A stretch of DNA of 55,327 bases from an uncultured Oscillospiraceae bacterium (GTDB lineage: Bacteria > Bacillota > Clostridia > Oscillospirales > Oscillospiraceae): positions 1-55,327 of the forward strand of contig CAKULE010000019.1 in NCBI GenBank assembly GCA_934667095.1. The letters run 5' to 3'. This document shows, piece after piece, positions 43,583 through 50,983 of this stretch; within the stretch, counting starts at the first letter, position 1, and every line of letters starts with the position of its first letter. A model generated the notes under the pieces. It was not told the DNA's origin, ran no database searches, and saw only the letters and a program-made list of their open reading frames with translations. A program made the translations under genes and the position numbers.

Positions 43583-44146
43583 TCAGCGGCGGGCAGAGGC
43601 CAGATCCGCGCCGGTAAGGTACTTCTTCAGGGGCTTGTACAGCACGCCGAACACCACAAGGCAGAGGATCATGTCGATGCCCACGTAGCTGCCGTTGTAC
43701 ACGGCGGAGTACAGCCACGGGTTGGTGAAGGTGGTGTTGAACAGCGCAGTGGGGGTATAGATCCGGTAGATGGTGACGCCGCTGATGAAGTGGACGATGA
43801 ACCGGCAGACGCAGCCCACCACGGTACCGATGAATACGCCGCCCTTCAGCTTGCGGAAGAAGCTGGCCACGCCCAGCACGCCGTAGGCCAGAACAAAGTC
43901 CAGCAGCAGGGACCAGGGGCCCCAGGCGTAGGCGCTGTCCACCACGATCTGCAGCAGGCCGTAGGCCAGCGAGACCAGAAAACTGGCCGGGGCATTCCAC
44001 CGGGCGCAGTAGAGGAAGATGGGCAGCATGGCCAGATCGAAGCTGCCGCCGTTGGGCAGCTTGCCGATGGTGACATAGCTCAGGGCGGTGGCCAGCGCCA
44101 CCATGATCGCACCCTCGCACAGGGCGCGGACCTTCATGTGTTTCAT
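43583..44146 (-). CDS. thiT: Thiamine transporter ThiT (ECF S component)
   Basis: The 187-residue membrane protein has six hydrophobic segments and ThiT features (LPNGGSFDLAMLPIFLYC, and YAWGPWSLLLDFVLAYG). It binds thiamine and docks to the shared ECF energy module, which is not in the window. It is preceded by a TPP riboswitch and a terminator hairpin, so it is made when thiamine pyrophosphate is scarce. An ATG at 44137 is an alternative start. Confidence 0.92.
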   Translation of the reverse strand: MKHMKVRALCEGAIMVALATALSYVTIGKLPNGGSFDLAMLPIFLYCARWNAPASFLVSLAYGLLQIVVDSAYAWGPWSLLLDFVLAYGVLGVASFFRKLKGGVFIGTVVGCVCRFIVHFISGVTIYRIYTPTALFNTTFTNPWLYSAVYNGSYVGIDMILCLVVFGVLYKPLKKYLTGADLASARR

Positions 44147-44204
44147 AGTTATCTCAGCTTTCCTTAAAATTCAATCCCAATGGTCACAGAGAAGCCGGAG
44201 AAAC

Positions 44205-44233
44205 AAAAAAGCGCACTGCGGCAGCGCAGTGCG
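44205..44233 (-). terminator. Riboswitch-controlled terminator upstream of thiT
   Basis: CGCACTGCG pairs with CGCAGTGCG on the minus strand, followed by TTTTTT. It lies between the TPP aptamer and thiT and is the likely off-state of the switch. Confidence 0.85.
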
Positions 44234-44251
44234 TTTCATCCTTCTTTGGCA

Positions 44252-44342
44252 CACTCGCATTCCTACGCCGGTATTACCCGGATCAGGTATGAGGGTTCGG
44301 GCGTCCGCCCATCTCAGCCGGCCTGAGCCAGCACCCCTTGGA
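44252..44342 (-). ncRNA. TPP riboswitch (THI element)
   Basis: On the minus strand the conserved parts appear in order: GGGGTGCT, CTGAGATG, ACCCTCATACCTGATC, and GGGTAATACCGGCGTAGG. These are the core elements of the thiamine pyrophosphate aptamer. It controls thiT in cis through the terminator that follows. Confidence 0.95.
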
Positions 44343-44354
44343 ATTGTTGTCCTG

Positions 44355-44384
44355 AGTATAGCATTTCTTCCCCAAGCGTGTCAA
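44355..44384 (-). promoter_or_regulatory. Promoter of the riboswitch-thiT unit
   Basis: On the minus strand TTGACA (44379-44384), 18 bases, TATACT (44355-44360) with a TGC extended -10. The start would be just before the aptamer. Confidence 0.75.
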
Positions 44385-44426
44385 TCTTTTCTTACAAGAA
44401 ATCATCAGGCAAAGGAGGCGGCCGCC

Positions 44427-45056
44427 ATGGCCCGCTGCTTTATTTTCTCCGCCGGCACGTTTTACGGCCTGCGGGAGGCCCCCCGCCCCGGCGAGCTGGT
44501 CATCGCTGCCGACGCCGGGCTGCTCCACTGCCGGGCGCTGGGCATCACCCCCAGCCTTGTGGTGGGGGATTTCGATTCCATGGACGCCCCGGAGGAGGAC
44601 GTGCCCACCCTGCGCCTGCCGGTGGAGAAGGACGACACCGACTCCATGCGGGCCATCCGGGAGGGTCTGGTCCGGGGCTGCCGGGAGTTCCACCTCTACG
44701 GCGGCACCGGCGGGGATCGGCTGGACCACACGCTGGCCAACCTCCAGTCGCTGGTATGGCTGGCCCGGCATGGGGCCCGGGGCTGGCTCTACGACCGGAA
44801 CTTCGTCTATACCGCGGTGGAAAACGGCGCTCTCACCATTCCCCGGACGGTAGAGTGGGGCCTGCTGTCGGTGTTCGCCATGTCGGGCACGGCGGAGGGT
44901 GTTACCCTCACCGGGGTGCAGTACCCGCTGGACCGGGGCTCGGTGACCTGCGACTTTCCCATCGGCGTGAGCAACCACATTCTGGAGCCTGAGGCCACGG
45001 TGCGCGTGGAGCAGGGCGTCCTGCTGGTGGGGTGGCAGCTGCCGCCCCTCGCATAA
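44427..45056 (+). CDS. thiN: Thiamine diphosphokinase
   Basis: The 209-residue enzyme converts thiamine to thiamine pyrophosphate. It has IAADAGLLHC, VVGDFDSMD with the metal-binding Asp residues, EKDDTDSM, and GGTGGDRLDHTLANL. The ATG at 44427 has AAAGGAGG upstream; the open frame runs further up through the riboswitch region and is not real there. It diverges from thiT, so uptake and activation of thiamine are adjacent, but the riboswitch acts only on thiT. Confidence 0.92.
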   Translation: MARCFIFSAGTFYGLREAPRPGELVIAADAGLLHCRALGITPSLVVGDFDSMDAPEEDVPTLRLPVEKDDTDSMRAIREGLVRGCREFHLYGGTGGDRLDHTLANLQSLVWLARHGARGWLYDRNFVYTAVENGALTIPRTVEWGLLSVFAMSGTAEGVTLTGVQYPLDRGSVTCDFPIGVSNHILEPEATVRVEQGVLLVGWQLPPLA

Positions 45057-45060
45057 AAGG

Positions 45061-45096
45061 AAGCGCCCCGGCGGGCTGTCCGCCGGGGTGCTTTTG
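45061..45096 (+). terminator. thiN terminator
   Basis: GCGCCCCGGCGG pairs with CCGCCGGGGTGC, followed by TTTT. Confidence 0.8.
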
Positions 45097-45314
45097 AATC
45101 GCAGCTTCTTTTTCAGCTCTGCGATCTTCCGTCGGTGCTGGTCCACCCGCTCTCCCTCGGTGGCGTCCCAGTCCGTGCGGAGGACCTCCATCTCCTCCCC
45201 GTGGGCGGCGATGGCCCCCGCCCGGTCCTTCTGGATCTCGCAGATGTGGGCGCTGTCGTCCTCCTGCCGGCGGCGGAGGAGCCGCAGACCTTTGATCTTG
45301 TTCCCGATCTCCAT
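45090..45314 (-). CDS. Possible short coiled-coil protein, end uncertain
   Basis: From the ATG at 45314 (AAAGGA nine bases upstream) about 75 residues look like real protein: MEIGNKIKGLRLLRRRQED, then charged helix with KIAELKKKLRF. After that the same frame runs into the thiN terminator and on through the thiN antisense strand without a stop until 44283, where it is clearly not coding. Either the stop was lost or a base is missing near 45095. The family is unknown. Confidence 0.35.
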
Positions 45315-45418
45315 ATCGTTTCGTTCCTTTCGTCCTTTTCTGCCGGCAGGACCATCCTACCCCACCCCGGCGGAAAAGGCAATGATCCCTCTGTGGGGCC
45401 GGGTCAACGGAGCGTTGA

Positions 45419-45456
45419 GTAAAAAAGAGCCTGCTCCAGCCGGAGCGGGCTCTTTT
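45419..45456. terminator. Terminator after the CD1247-type gene
   Basis: AAAGAGCC plus TGCTCC pairs with GGAGCGGGCTCTTT around AGCC, with A and T runs on the two sides. Confidence 0.85.
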
Positions 45457-45462
45457 TCACGC

Positions 45463-45933
45463 TTATTCCTCGGTCTCGTCCTCGGGCTTGGCGCAGCAGC
45501 AACCGCCGCCGCAGCAGCTCTTCTCCTCGTCCTCGTCAAAGGCCAGAGCAAACTTCTGCCCGCAGCTGGGGCAGTCGATCTCGCCGGCGGCAAGGACCTC
45601 ATCGTCGATGACAAGGTCTTCCCCGCAGTTGGGGCACGCGACCTCGAAGAAGTCCTCTTCCTCGTCCAGATCGTCGTCATCCTCGTCTTCTTCGTCCTCG
45701 TCGTCCTCATCCTCGAAGACGGCGTCCTCCACGTCGGACAGATCGTCGGAGATGGCGTCGATCTCCTCGCCGAACTCGTCCAGCGCGGCATCCACGGTCT
45801 CCAGCTCCTCGCCCACTTCCTTCAGCACGTCCAGGATCTCGGACAGAATGCGGGCCTCTTTGGAATCAGACTTATCCAGATCCATGCCGTCAAACATGCC
45901 CTGAATATACGCGACCTTCTCAGAAATCGTCAT
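45463..45933 (-). CDS. CD1247-type acidic protein with zinc-ribbon-like cysteines
   Basis: The 156-residue protein starts with the CD1247 N-terminal domain (MTISEKVAYIQGMFDGMDLD). A helical part follows, then a long Asp/Glu run near 93-112. Next come CPNCGED and CPSCGQKF, a four-cysteine zinc ribbon of rubredoxin-like spacing, and last a CCGGGCCC tail. The domain is frequent in Clostridia but has no known function. It lies downstream of efp on the same strand. Confidence 0.8.
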   Translation of the reverse strand: MTISEKVAYIQGMFDGMDLDKSDSKEARILSEILDVLKEVGEELETVDAALDEFGEEIDAISDDLSDVEDAVFEDEDDEDEEDEDDDDLDEEEDFFEVACPNCGEDLVIDDEVLAAGEIDCPSCGQKFALAFDEDEEKSCCGGGCCCAKPEDETEE

Positions 45934-45939
45934 AGCGGT

Positions 45940-46163
45940 ATCTCCTTTCGGCTCACGGGTGGTTTCAGTGGTTTCGTTGTCACGCCTCGCCTGCTCACAA
46001 CGCGCGGCTTCCTCATTTAATCGCCTGCGGGCGAGAATGAGGACAGGGGCCTACAGGCTCCCTCCGACTCCGGGCAAATCCATCCAGGGCCTTCGGCCCC
46101 TCCTTGGGTTTTGCCCGTCGCTTCAGTCCATCCGCGCTGTTCGCAGCGGCTCGGGCGCTTCGA
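45940..46163. other. Hairpin-rich intergenic stretch between efp and the CD1247-type gene
   Basis: No gene is visible. Several hairpins follow each other: CCTCATT/AATGAGG enclosing CGCC/GGCG (46011-46042), AGGGCC/GGCCCCT near 46088-46104, and CGCTG/CAGCG near 46135-46150. On the minus strand this is the leader of the CD1247-type gene, so it may be a structured RNA or a dispersed intergenic repeat. No T run marks it as a simple terminator. Confidence 0.4.
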
Positions 46164-46733
46164 TTAGCCCTTGACGCGGCTCAGGTACTCGCCGGTGCGG
46201 GTATCGATCTTGATGAGCTCGCCCTCCTCAATGAACAGGGGCACCTTGACCTCGGCGCCGGTCTCCAGGGTGGCGGGCTTCAGGGTGTTGGTGGCGGTGT
46301 TGCCGGCGAAGCCGGGCTCGGTCTTTGTGACCTGCAGGTCCACGAAGTTGGGGGGCTCCACGGCGAACACGCTGCCCTTGTAAGAGCGGATGGTGCACAC
46401 CATGTTCTCCTTGACGAACTTGAAGTTGTCGCCCAGCACGTCCTTGCTGATGGGAACCAGCTCGTAGCTCTCGGGGTCCATGAAGTAGTACAGGTCGCCG
46501 TCGTTGTAGCTGTACTCCATGTCCTTGCGCTCCACAAAGGCCTGCTCAAACTTGGCGGTGGGGTTGAAGGACTCCTCACGGATGGCGCCGGTGATGACGT
46601 TCTTGTACTTGGTACGCACAAAGGCGGCGCCCTTGCCGGGCTTCACGTGCTGGAACTCAAGGACCGTCATGACCTGACCATTCATCTCAAAGGTCACGCC
46701 GTTGCGGAAGTCGCTGGCAGTAATCGTAGCCAT
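46164..46733 (-). CDS. efp: Elongation factor P
   Basis: The 189-residue protein has the KOW-like N-terminal domain with the conserved loop PGKG (Lys34, the residue modified in some bacteria) and two OB-fold domains ending near GEYLSRVKG. It rescues ribosomes stalled at proline runs. The ATG has a GGAGG site upstream. Confidence 0.96.
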   Translation of the reverse strand: MATITASDFRNGVTFEMNGQVMTVLEFQHVKPGKGAAFVRTKYKNVITGAIREESFNPTAKFEQAFVERKDMEYSYNDGDLYYFMDPESYELVPISKDVLGDNFKFVKENMVCTIRSYKGSVFAVEPPNFVDLQVTKTEPGFAGNTATNTLKPATLETGAEVKVPLFIEEGELIKIDTRTGEYLSRVKG

Positions 46734-46784
46734 GTTTATTCCTCCATATTATAAAAAGTTTTCTCAGCCATATAAAGACAGGTT

Positions 46785-46813
46785 ATTATATCGCATTCCC
46801 CCGCCCTTTGCAA
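46785..46813 (-). promoter_or_regulatory. efp promoter
   Basis: On the minus strand TTGCAA (46808-46813), 17 bases, TATAAT (46785-46790). Confidence 0.7.
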
Positions 46814-46840
46814 GAGGTTTGAGGGCTCAAATCCCGCTTT

Positions 46841-47905
46841 TTACAGAATAATGAGCTCCTTGGGGGAGTGGGTGATGTCGATGCAGCCGGTGTCGGTGAT
46901 CATGACCACGTCCTCGATGCGCACGCCGAACTTGCCGGGGAGGTAGATGCCCGGCTCGGCAGACAGGCAGGCCCCGGCGGGGATGGGCTTCTCCCAGAAG
47001 GGGCTGAAGCGGGGATTCTCATGGATCTCAATGCCCAGAGAGTGGCCGAAGCCGTGGCCGAAGTACTCCCCGTAGCCGGCGGCGGCGATGACGTCAGCGG
47101 CGGCCTTGTGGACCTCGCTGCCGGTGACGCCGGCATGGACGGCGGCGATGCCGGTGAGCTGGGCCTTCAGCACCGTGTGGTATACAAGGTCCATCTCCTC
47201 ACTGGGCTGGCCCACGGCCACGGTGCGGGTCATGTCGGAGCTGTAGCCCCCCACCACGCAGCCGAAGTCCATGGTGACGAACTGGCCCTTGTTGATGAGG
47301 GTCGCGCCGGGGACGGCGTGGGGCTTGGAGCCGTTGGCGCCGGTGGCCACAATGGGATCGAAGGAGTTGCGCTCAGCGCCCTTGCGGGCCATGAGGTAGG
47401 TCAGCTTTGCGGCGATCTCGCGCTCGGTTACGCCGGGCTTGATGTCGTTGAGGATCTCGGTAAAGGCCTCGTCGGTGACCCGCTGGGCCTCCTTCATGGC
47501 GGCCAGCTCGTCGGCATCCTTTACCATACGCAGGTCGGTGAGCAGCCCGGAGGCGGGCACCAGCTCGGCCTTGACGGCCTCCTTCCACAGGCTGAACTCG
47601 GCCACAGACATGTACTCGTCCTCAAAGCCGACGCGCTTCAGACCCAGCTTGTCCACCAGCTCGCTCACCAGTCTGCGGTAGCCCACGCCGGTGCCGGGCA
47701 TGGACACATGGGCCCCGGACACCAGCTGGCCCGCGGCCTCGATGTAGCGGGAGTCGGTCCAGTACCAGCTCTCGCTGGGGGTGATGAGGGCCACGCCCTC
47801 TCCGTGGAAGCCGGCGGCATAGAACTCGCCGGGGGCGGAGGTGACGACCATGGCGTCCAGCCCGCGGCCGGTCAGGCTGCCGGCAATTCTCTCAAAATGA
47901 TTCAT
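46841..47905 (-). CDS. Xaa-Pro aminopeptidase family (M24) protein
   Basis: The 354-residue protein has a creatinase-like N-terminal domain and an M24 'pita-bread' catalytic domain. The metal ligands are visible in DFGCVVGGYSSDMTRT, the GHGFGHSLGIEIHE segment, the glutamate after LSAEPGIYLPG, and VRIEDVV. It probably removes an N-terminal residue before proline. It is often placed beside efp in Firmicutes, as here. Confidence 0.92.
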   Translation of the reverse strand: MNHFERIAGSLTGRGLDAMVVTSAPGEFYAAGFHGEGVALITPSESWYWTDSRYIEAAGQLVSGAHVSMPGTGVGYRRLVSELVDKLGLKRVGFEDEYMSVAEFSLWKEAVKAELVPASGLLTDLRMVKDADELAAMKEAQRVTDEAFTEILNDIKPGVTEREIAAKLTYLMARKGAERNSFDPIVATGANGSKPHAVPGATLINKGQFVTMDFGCVVGGYSSDMTRTVAVGQPSEEMDLVYHTVLKAQLTGIAAVHAGVTGSEVHKAAADVIAAAGYGEYFGHGFGHSLGIEIHENPRFSPFWEKPIPAGACLSAEPGIYLPGKFGVRIEDVVMITDTGCIDITHSPKELIIL

Positions 47906-47932
47906 ATTGATAACTTCCTTTCATGAAAAGTT

Positions 47933-48787
47933 TTAACAATGCAAATATTCCTCGTACACCTGCTTCATGGTCCGCGCGTCCCGGGCCTGCGTCCCGGCCG
48001 ACTCACAGATGAAGGTGGGGCTCCACCCCCGGCGGGCCACGGCGGCGGCCAGGGGCACCCAGTCGGGGCCGAAGCCGTCATCGTCGTCAAAGGTGCGGTG
48101 GCACTTCTCCCCGCCGTTGGGGGTGAACTGGATGTGGGAGAAGTGGCTGTGGAAGCGGGAGGCCCGCTCCGGGCCCAGGGCGGCTTCCATTCTGTCCAGC
48201 ATGCGCTCCATGGCCTCCGCCCCGTCGTCCGCCCCGAGGGAGCGGGCATACAGGTGACCGAAGTCCACGCAGGGGATGAGCCGTTCCTCCGCGCCGCACA
48301 GCTCCAGCACCTCGTCCAGATCCCCCAGCTGATTGATCTTGCCCATGGTCTCCGGGCAGAGGGTGATGTGGCCGAAGCCGGCGTCATCGCAGGCGGCCAG
48401 CACCGCTTTGATGGATGGCAGGGCAATGTCCATGGCCTCCCGCCGGGTGCGGCCCATGAGGGCCCCTGAGTGGACCACCACCCGCTCCGCCCCCATCCAG
48501 CTGGCGGCGAGACAGGCAGAAGTGATGTACCCGATGGTCTTTTGCAGGCTCTCCGGGTCAGGGTTGGCCAGATTGATGAAGTAGGGCGCGTGGAGAGAGA
48601 GGGCGATGCTCTCCTCCGCCGCGGCCTGCCCGATCTGCCGGGCGGTGGCCTCCCCCACGTTGACCCCCTTGCCGCACTGATACTCGTAGCAGTCCAGCCC
48701 CAACTCCCGCAGCCACCGGGGCGCTTTTACGGAGCTCTTGTAGGGGAAGTCGGCGGCATTGCCCGCCGGGCCGAACCGGGCGCTCAC
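47933..48787 (-). CDS. nfo: Endonuclease IV-like TIM-barrel protein (AP endonuclease family 2)
   Basis: The 284-residue protein has the endonuclease IV features: LSLHAPYFINLAN, VVVHSGA, LCPETMGK, CVDFGHLYA, and FSHIQFT, which carry zinc-binding His, Glu and Asp residues. It would cut DNA at abasic sites. The GTG start at 48787 overlaps the yqeG stop (GTGA) and has GGAGG eight bases upstream. Some members of this family act on other substrates, so the DNA role is likely but not certain. Confidence 0.85.
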   Translation of the reverse strand: MSARFGPAGNAADFPYKSSVKAPRWLRELGLDCYEYQCGKGVNVGEATARQIGQAAAEESIALSLHAPYFINLANPDPESLQKTIGYITSACLAASWMGAERVVVHSGALMGRTRREAMDIALPSIKAVLAACDDAGFGHITLCPETMGKINQLGDLDEVLELCGAEERLIPCVDFGHLYARSLGADDGAEAMERMLDRMEAALGPERASRFHSHFSHIQFTPNGGEKCHRTFDDDDGFGPDWVPLAAAVARRGWSPTFICESAGTQARDARTMKQVYEEYLHC

Positions 48788-49287
48788 AACAGTGCCCTCC
48801 GTCCCGACGCCCAACGGAAGGGCAGCTCCGCCGCATAGCGCACATAGCGCCCGGGGTTGCCCGCCAACCGGATGGGCTTCACCAGAATGGTGGTGACCCC
48901 CGCCCGGTTGCCGCCCACGGTGTCAGTAAAGATCTGGTCGCCGATGATGGCGGTCTGCTCCGGCGCTACGCCCACCTCCTCCATAACGGAGAAGAAGGCC
49001 TTGGTCCCCGGCTTTCCGGAGCGCTTGCGGAAAGGCGCCTTCAGGGCGGCGGCGAACACGTCCACCCGGTCGGGCTTGCGGCTGTTGGAGAGGATGTAGA
49101 GGGTCACCCCCGCCGCCGCCAGTTCGTCCCGCCAGCGGCACACCGCCGGGTCAGGCTCCCGCTGGCCGTAGGGGGCCAGCGTGTTGTCCAGGTCCGCCAG
49201 CAGCAGAGTGATCCCCCTGCGCCGCAGGGCCTCTCCTGTTACGTCAAAAATCGTATCCACGGAATAATCCGCCCGAAATATGGCCAT
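48784..49287 (-). CDS. yqeG: YqeG family HAD phosphatase
   Basis: The 167-residue protein has the HAD motif I LLADLDNTLAPYG, motif II LSNSRK, and the late IGDQIFTDTVGGN. It resembles YqeG of Bacillus and yeast Gep4, a phosphatidylglycerophosphate phosphatase. The ATG at 49287 gives the usual length; earlier in-frame starts run into the promoter region. The order yqeG-nfo-pepP suggests one operon. Confidence 0.88.
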   Translation of the reverse strand: MAIFRADYSVDTIFDVTGEALRRRGITLLLADLDNTLAPYGQREPDPAVCRWRDELAAAGVTLYILSNSRKPDRVDVFAAALKAPFRKRSGKPGTKAFFSVMEEVGVAPEQTAIIGDQIFTDTVGGNRAGVTTILVKPIRLAGNPGRYVRYAAELPFRWASGRRALL

Positions 49288-49338
49288 GCTCCACCTTCTA
49301 TCCCGCGCCGGGGGCGCATATACTCGTAGTAACAATAC

Positions 49339-49367
49339 AGTATACCACATTTTTCTGCCGCTCACAA
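49339..49367 (-). promoter_or_regulatory. Promoter of the yqeG-nfo-M24 peptidase operon
   Basis: On the minus strand TTGTGA (49362-49367), 17 bases, TATACT (49339-49344), with TG upstream of the -10. Confidence 0.6.
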
Positions 49368-49382
49368 GGGGGGGAAACTCAC

Positions 49383-50147
49383 ATGGAACTGCTGCTGGCC
49401 CTGCCTGTGGGACACGCCGTGCCCGAGGGCTGCCCGGTGACCGCCGCCCACATGGCCTACCGTGTGGGGCCCGGGCCGAGACTGCTGGGCATCCGCATTC
49501 CGGAGGGGCCTCTGGGCGGGCTGATGTATCTGGACTGCGCCGGGTTTGAGGGCGGCGGGGACTGCGCCCCCTGCGCCAGCCAGATCATGGGCGAATGCCG
49601 CCGACGGGGCTTCCGGGGCGTTGTGTGCGATTTCGAGGGACCTCCTCTCCCCTGTCTGGCGCAGCTCATCTCTGCGCTGGACCGGGGCTGCGGCAAAGAG
49701 GGCTGGACCCTGCTGGTGCCGGAGGCCTACGCCCCCCACGCGCCGTCGGCACAGGTGCTGGTGTCCTCCGCCGTCACCTCCGGCAGTCTGGAGCGGCGGC
49801 TGCTGGCCGCCCGGGAGCGGTGGGGCGCCGCCCGGCCCGTGCTGGCGGCGGAGTGGCTGCGGGAGGACTTTCTCCTCCCCGCCGAGGGCCGGGGCGAGCC
49901 CGTCAGCCGGGCCGCGCTGGAGGACCAGATCCGCCGGCTCCAGCCCGCCATTTTCTTCGACCGGGGCATGTGCGCCCACTACTACACCTATATGGTTCCC
50001 GGCGGGCAGGCCCACTTCGTGCTGTTCGACACGGTGCGCTCCCTCCGGGCCAAGCTGGCCGTCGCCCGGCGGCTGGAGCTGCCCGCCGTGCTGCTGGCGG
50101 AGCCCGAGGTGGGTCCCTGCCTGCGGGAGGTACTGGAGGGCAATTGA
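49383..50147 (+). CDS. Uncharacterised protein, possibly TIM-barrel/GH18-like
   Basis: I do not recognise this 254-residue protein with confidence. It has no signal peptide or membrane segment. It contains GFRGVVCDFEGPP near 79, which resembles the DxxDxE strand of GH18-type barrels, later strands such as WTLLVPEAYAP and VLVSSAVTSGSLERRL, and IFFDRGMCAHYYTYMVPGG near 190. Similar cytosolic or spore-related proteins occur in Clostridia, but the likeness is from memory only. AGGGGGG stands before the ATG. It is monocistronic and diverges from yqeG. Confidence 0.55.
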   Translation: MELLLALPVGHAVPEGCPVTAAHMAYRVGPGPRLLGIRIPEGPLGGLMYLDCAGFEGGGDCAPCASQIMGECRRRGFRGVVCDFEGPPLPCLAQLISALDRGCGKEGWTLLVPEAYAPHAPSAQVLVSSAVTSGSLERRLLAARERWGAARPVLAAEWLREDFLLPAEGRGEPVSRAALEDQIRRLQPAIFFDRGMCAHYYTYMVPGGQAHFVLFDTVRSLRAKLAVARRLELPAVLLAEPEVGPCLREVLEGN

Positions 50148-50212
50148 GGCGGTCAGGGATCAGAAGGATACCCCGCCGGGGGGCGCTGCTCCCACAGTCC
50201 CCGGCCGCAAAG

Positions 50213-50250
50213 CAAAAAACAGAGGCCGCTGCGGACGCAGCGGCCTCTGT
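50213..50250 (-). terminator. rpsU terminator
   Basis: ACAGAGGCCGCTGCG pairs with CGCAGCGGCCTCTGT, followed on the minus strand by TTTTTT. Confidence 0.9.
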
Positions 50251-50256
50251 TCAGGC

Positions 50257-50439
50257 TCAATAGAACTTCTTGCGGTTCTTACGGGCAGCCTCGCTCTTCT
50301 TGCGGCGCTTGACGCTGGGGCTATCGTAAAACTCACGCTTACGGACCTCGGCCAGGACGCCGGACTTGGCGCAGCTGCGCTTAAAACGCTTCAGCGCGTT
50401 CTCCAGAGACTCGCCCTCGCGGACATGCACTTCGGACAT
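50257..50439 (-). CDS. rpsU: 30S ribosomal protein S21
   Basis: The 60-residue basic protein begins MSEVHVREGESLENALKRFK and has the S21 core REFYDSPSVKRRKK. It has its own strong promoter and terminator. Confidence 0.96.
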   Translation of the reverse strand: MSEVHVREGESLENALKRFKRSCAKSGVLAEVRKREFYDSPSVKRRKKSEAARKNRKKFY

Positions 50440-50520
50440 CTATATTTCCCTCCCTCCGAGGTATCCGGTTGACTCCAGGATACTTAGGGGCCATTACGAT
50501 TCTATGGCTTTAACAGTGGT

Positions 50521-50549
50521 ATTATATGAAATATTCCCACGGTTGTCAA
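50521..50549 (-). promoter_or_regulatory. rpsU promoter, perfect consensus
   Basis: On the minus strand TTGACA (50544-50549), 17 bases, TATAAT (50521-50526). The stretch 50440-50584 holds no gene. Confidence 0.85.
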
Positions 50550-50584
50550 CTGCTATTTCAGGCCTGACGAAATTTTTTTATACT

Positions 50585-50974
50585 TCAGCGCTCCTGAAAA
50601 AATTCGATCTCCTCACCGGCCACGCCCTGACAGAACGCCACCCGAAGGGGGTAGCTCCCGTCCGGGTTGACATCCGTCGGCTCCATCAGCACCGGACGGC
50701 CCGCGCTGCGGGCCAGCTCCAGCGCGGCGTCAGCGCTGTCCGTGCGGAAGGCGATGTGGCAGAACCGGCCAATCCCCGGCTCCGCCTCTCCGGTGGCCAT
50801 CAGCTCCAGCAGGCAGCCGCCCAGATCGATCATGGCGCCGCTGCCGTCGCCCTCCCCCCACCGGCGCACCAGCGGAAGGCCCAGGGTCTCCGTATAAAAG
50901 GCCAGCGTCTCCCGCCAGCAGTCATAGCCGGGGGCCTTCAGATTGATGTGATGCACTCCGTTCAGCAGGTTCAT
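50585..50974 (-). CDS. VOC (glyoxalase/dioxygenase fold) family protein
   Basis: The 129-residue protein has two beta-alpha-beta-beta-beta units. Possible metal ligands are His in GVHHINLK, Glu in LLELMA, His in FCHIAFRT and Glu in EIEFFQE. It may isomerise or bind a small molecule; the substrate is unknown. It starts nine bases after leuS and is probably co-transcribed. Confidence 0.85.
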   Translation of the reverse strand: MNLLNGVHHINLKAPGYDCWRETLAFYTETLGLPLVRRWGEGDGSGAMIDLGGCLLELMATGEAEPGIGRFCHIAFRTDSADAALELARSAGRPVLMEPTDVNPDGSYPLRVAFCQGVAGEEIEFFQER

Positions 50975-50983
50975 CGCCGCACC

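Noticed and set aside
44283..45020. Continuation of the short coiled-coil frame antisense to thiN
   Set aside because: thiN motifs on the other strand are complete, and the antisense translation has no plausible fold.
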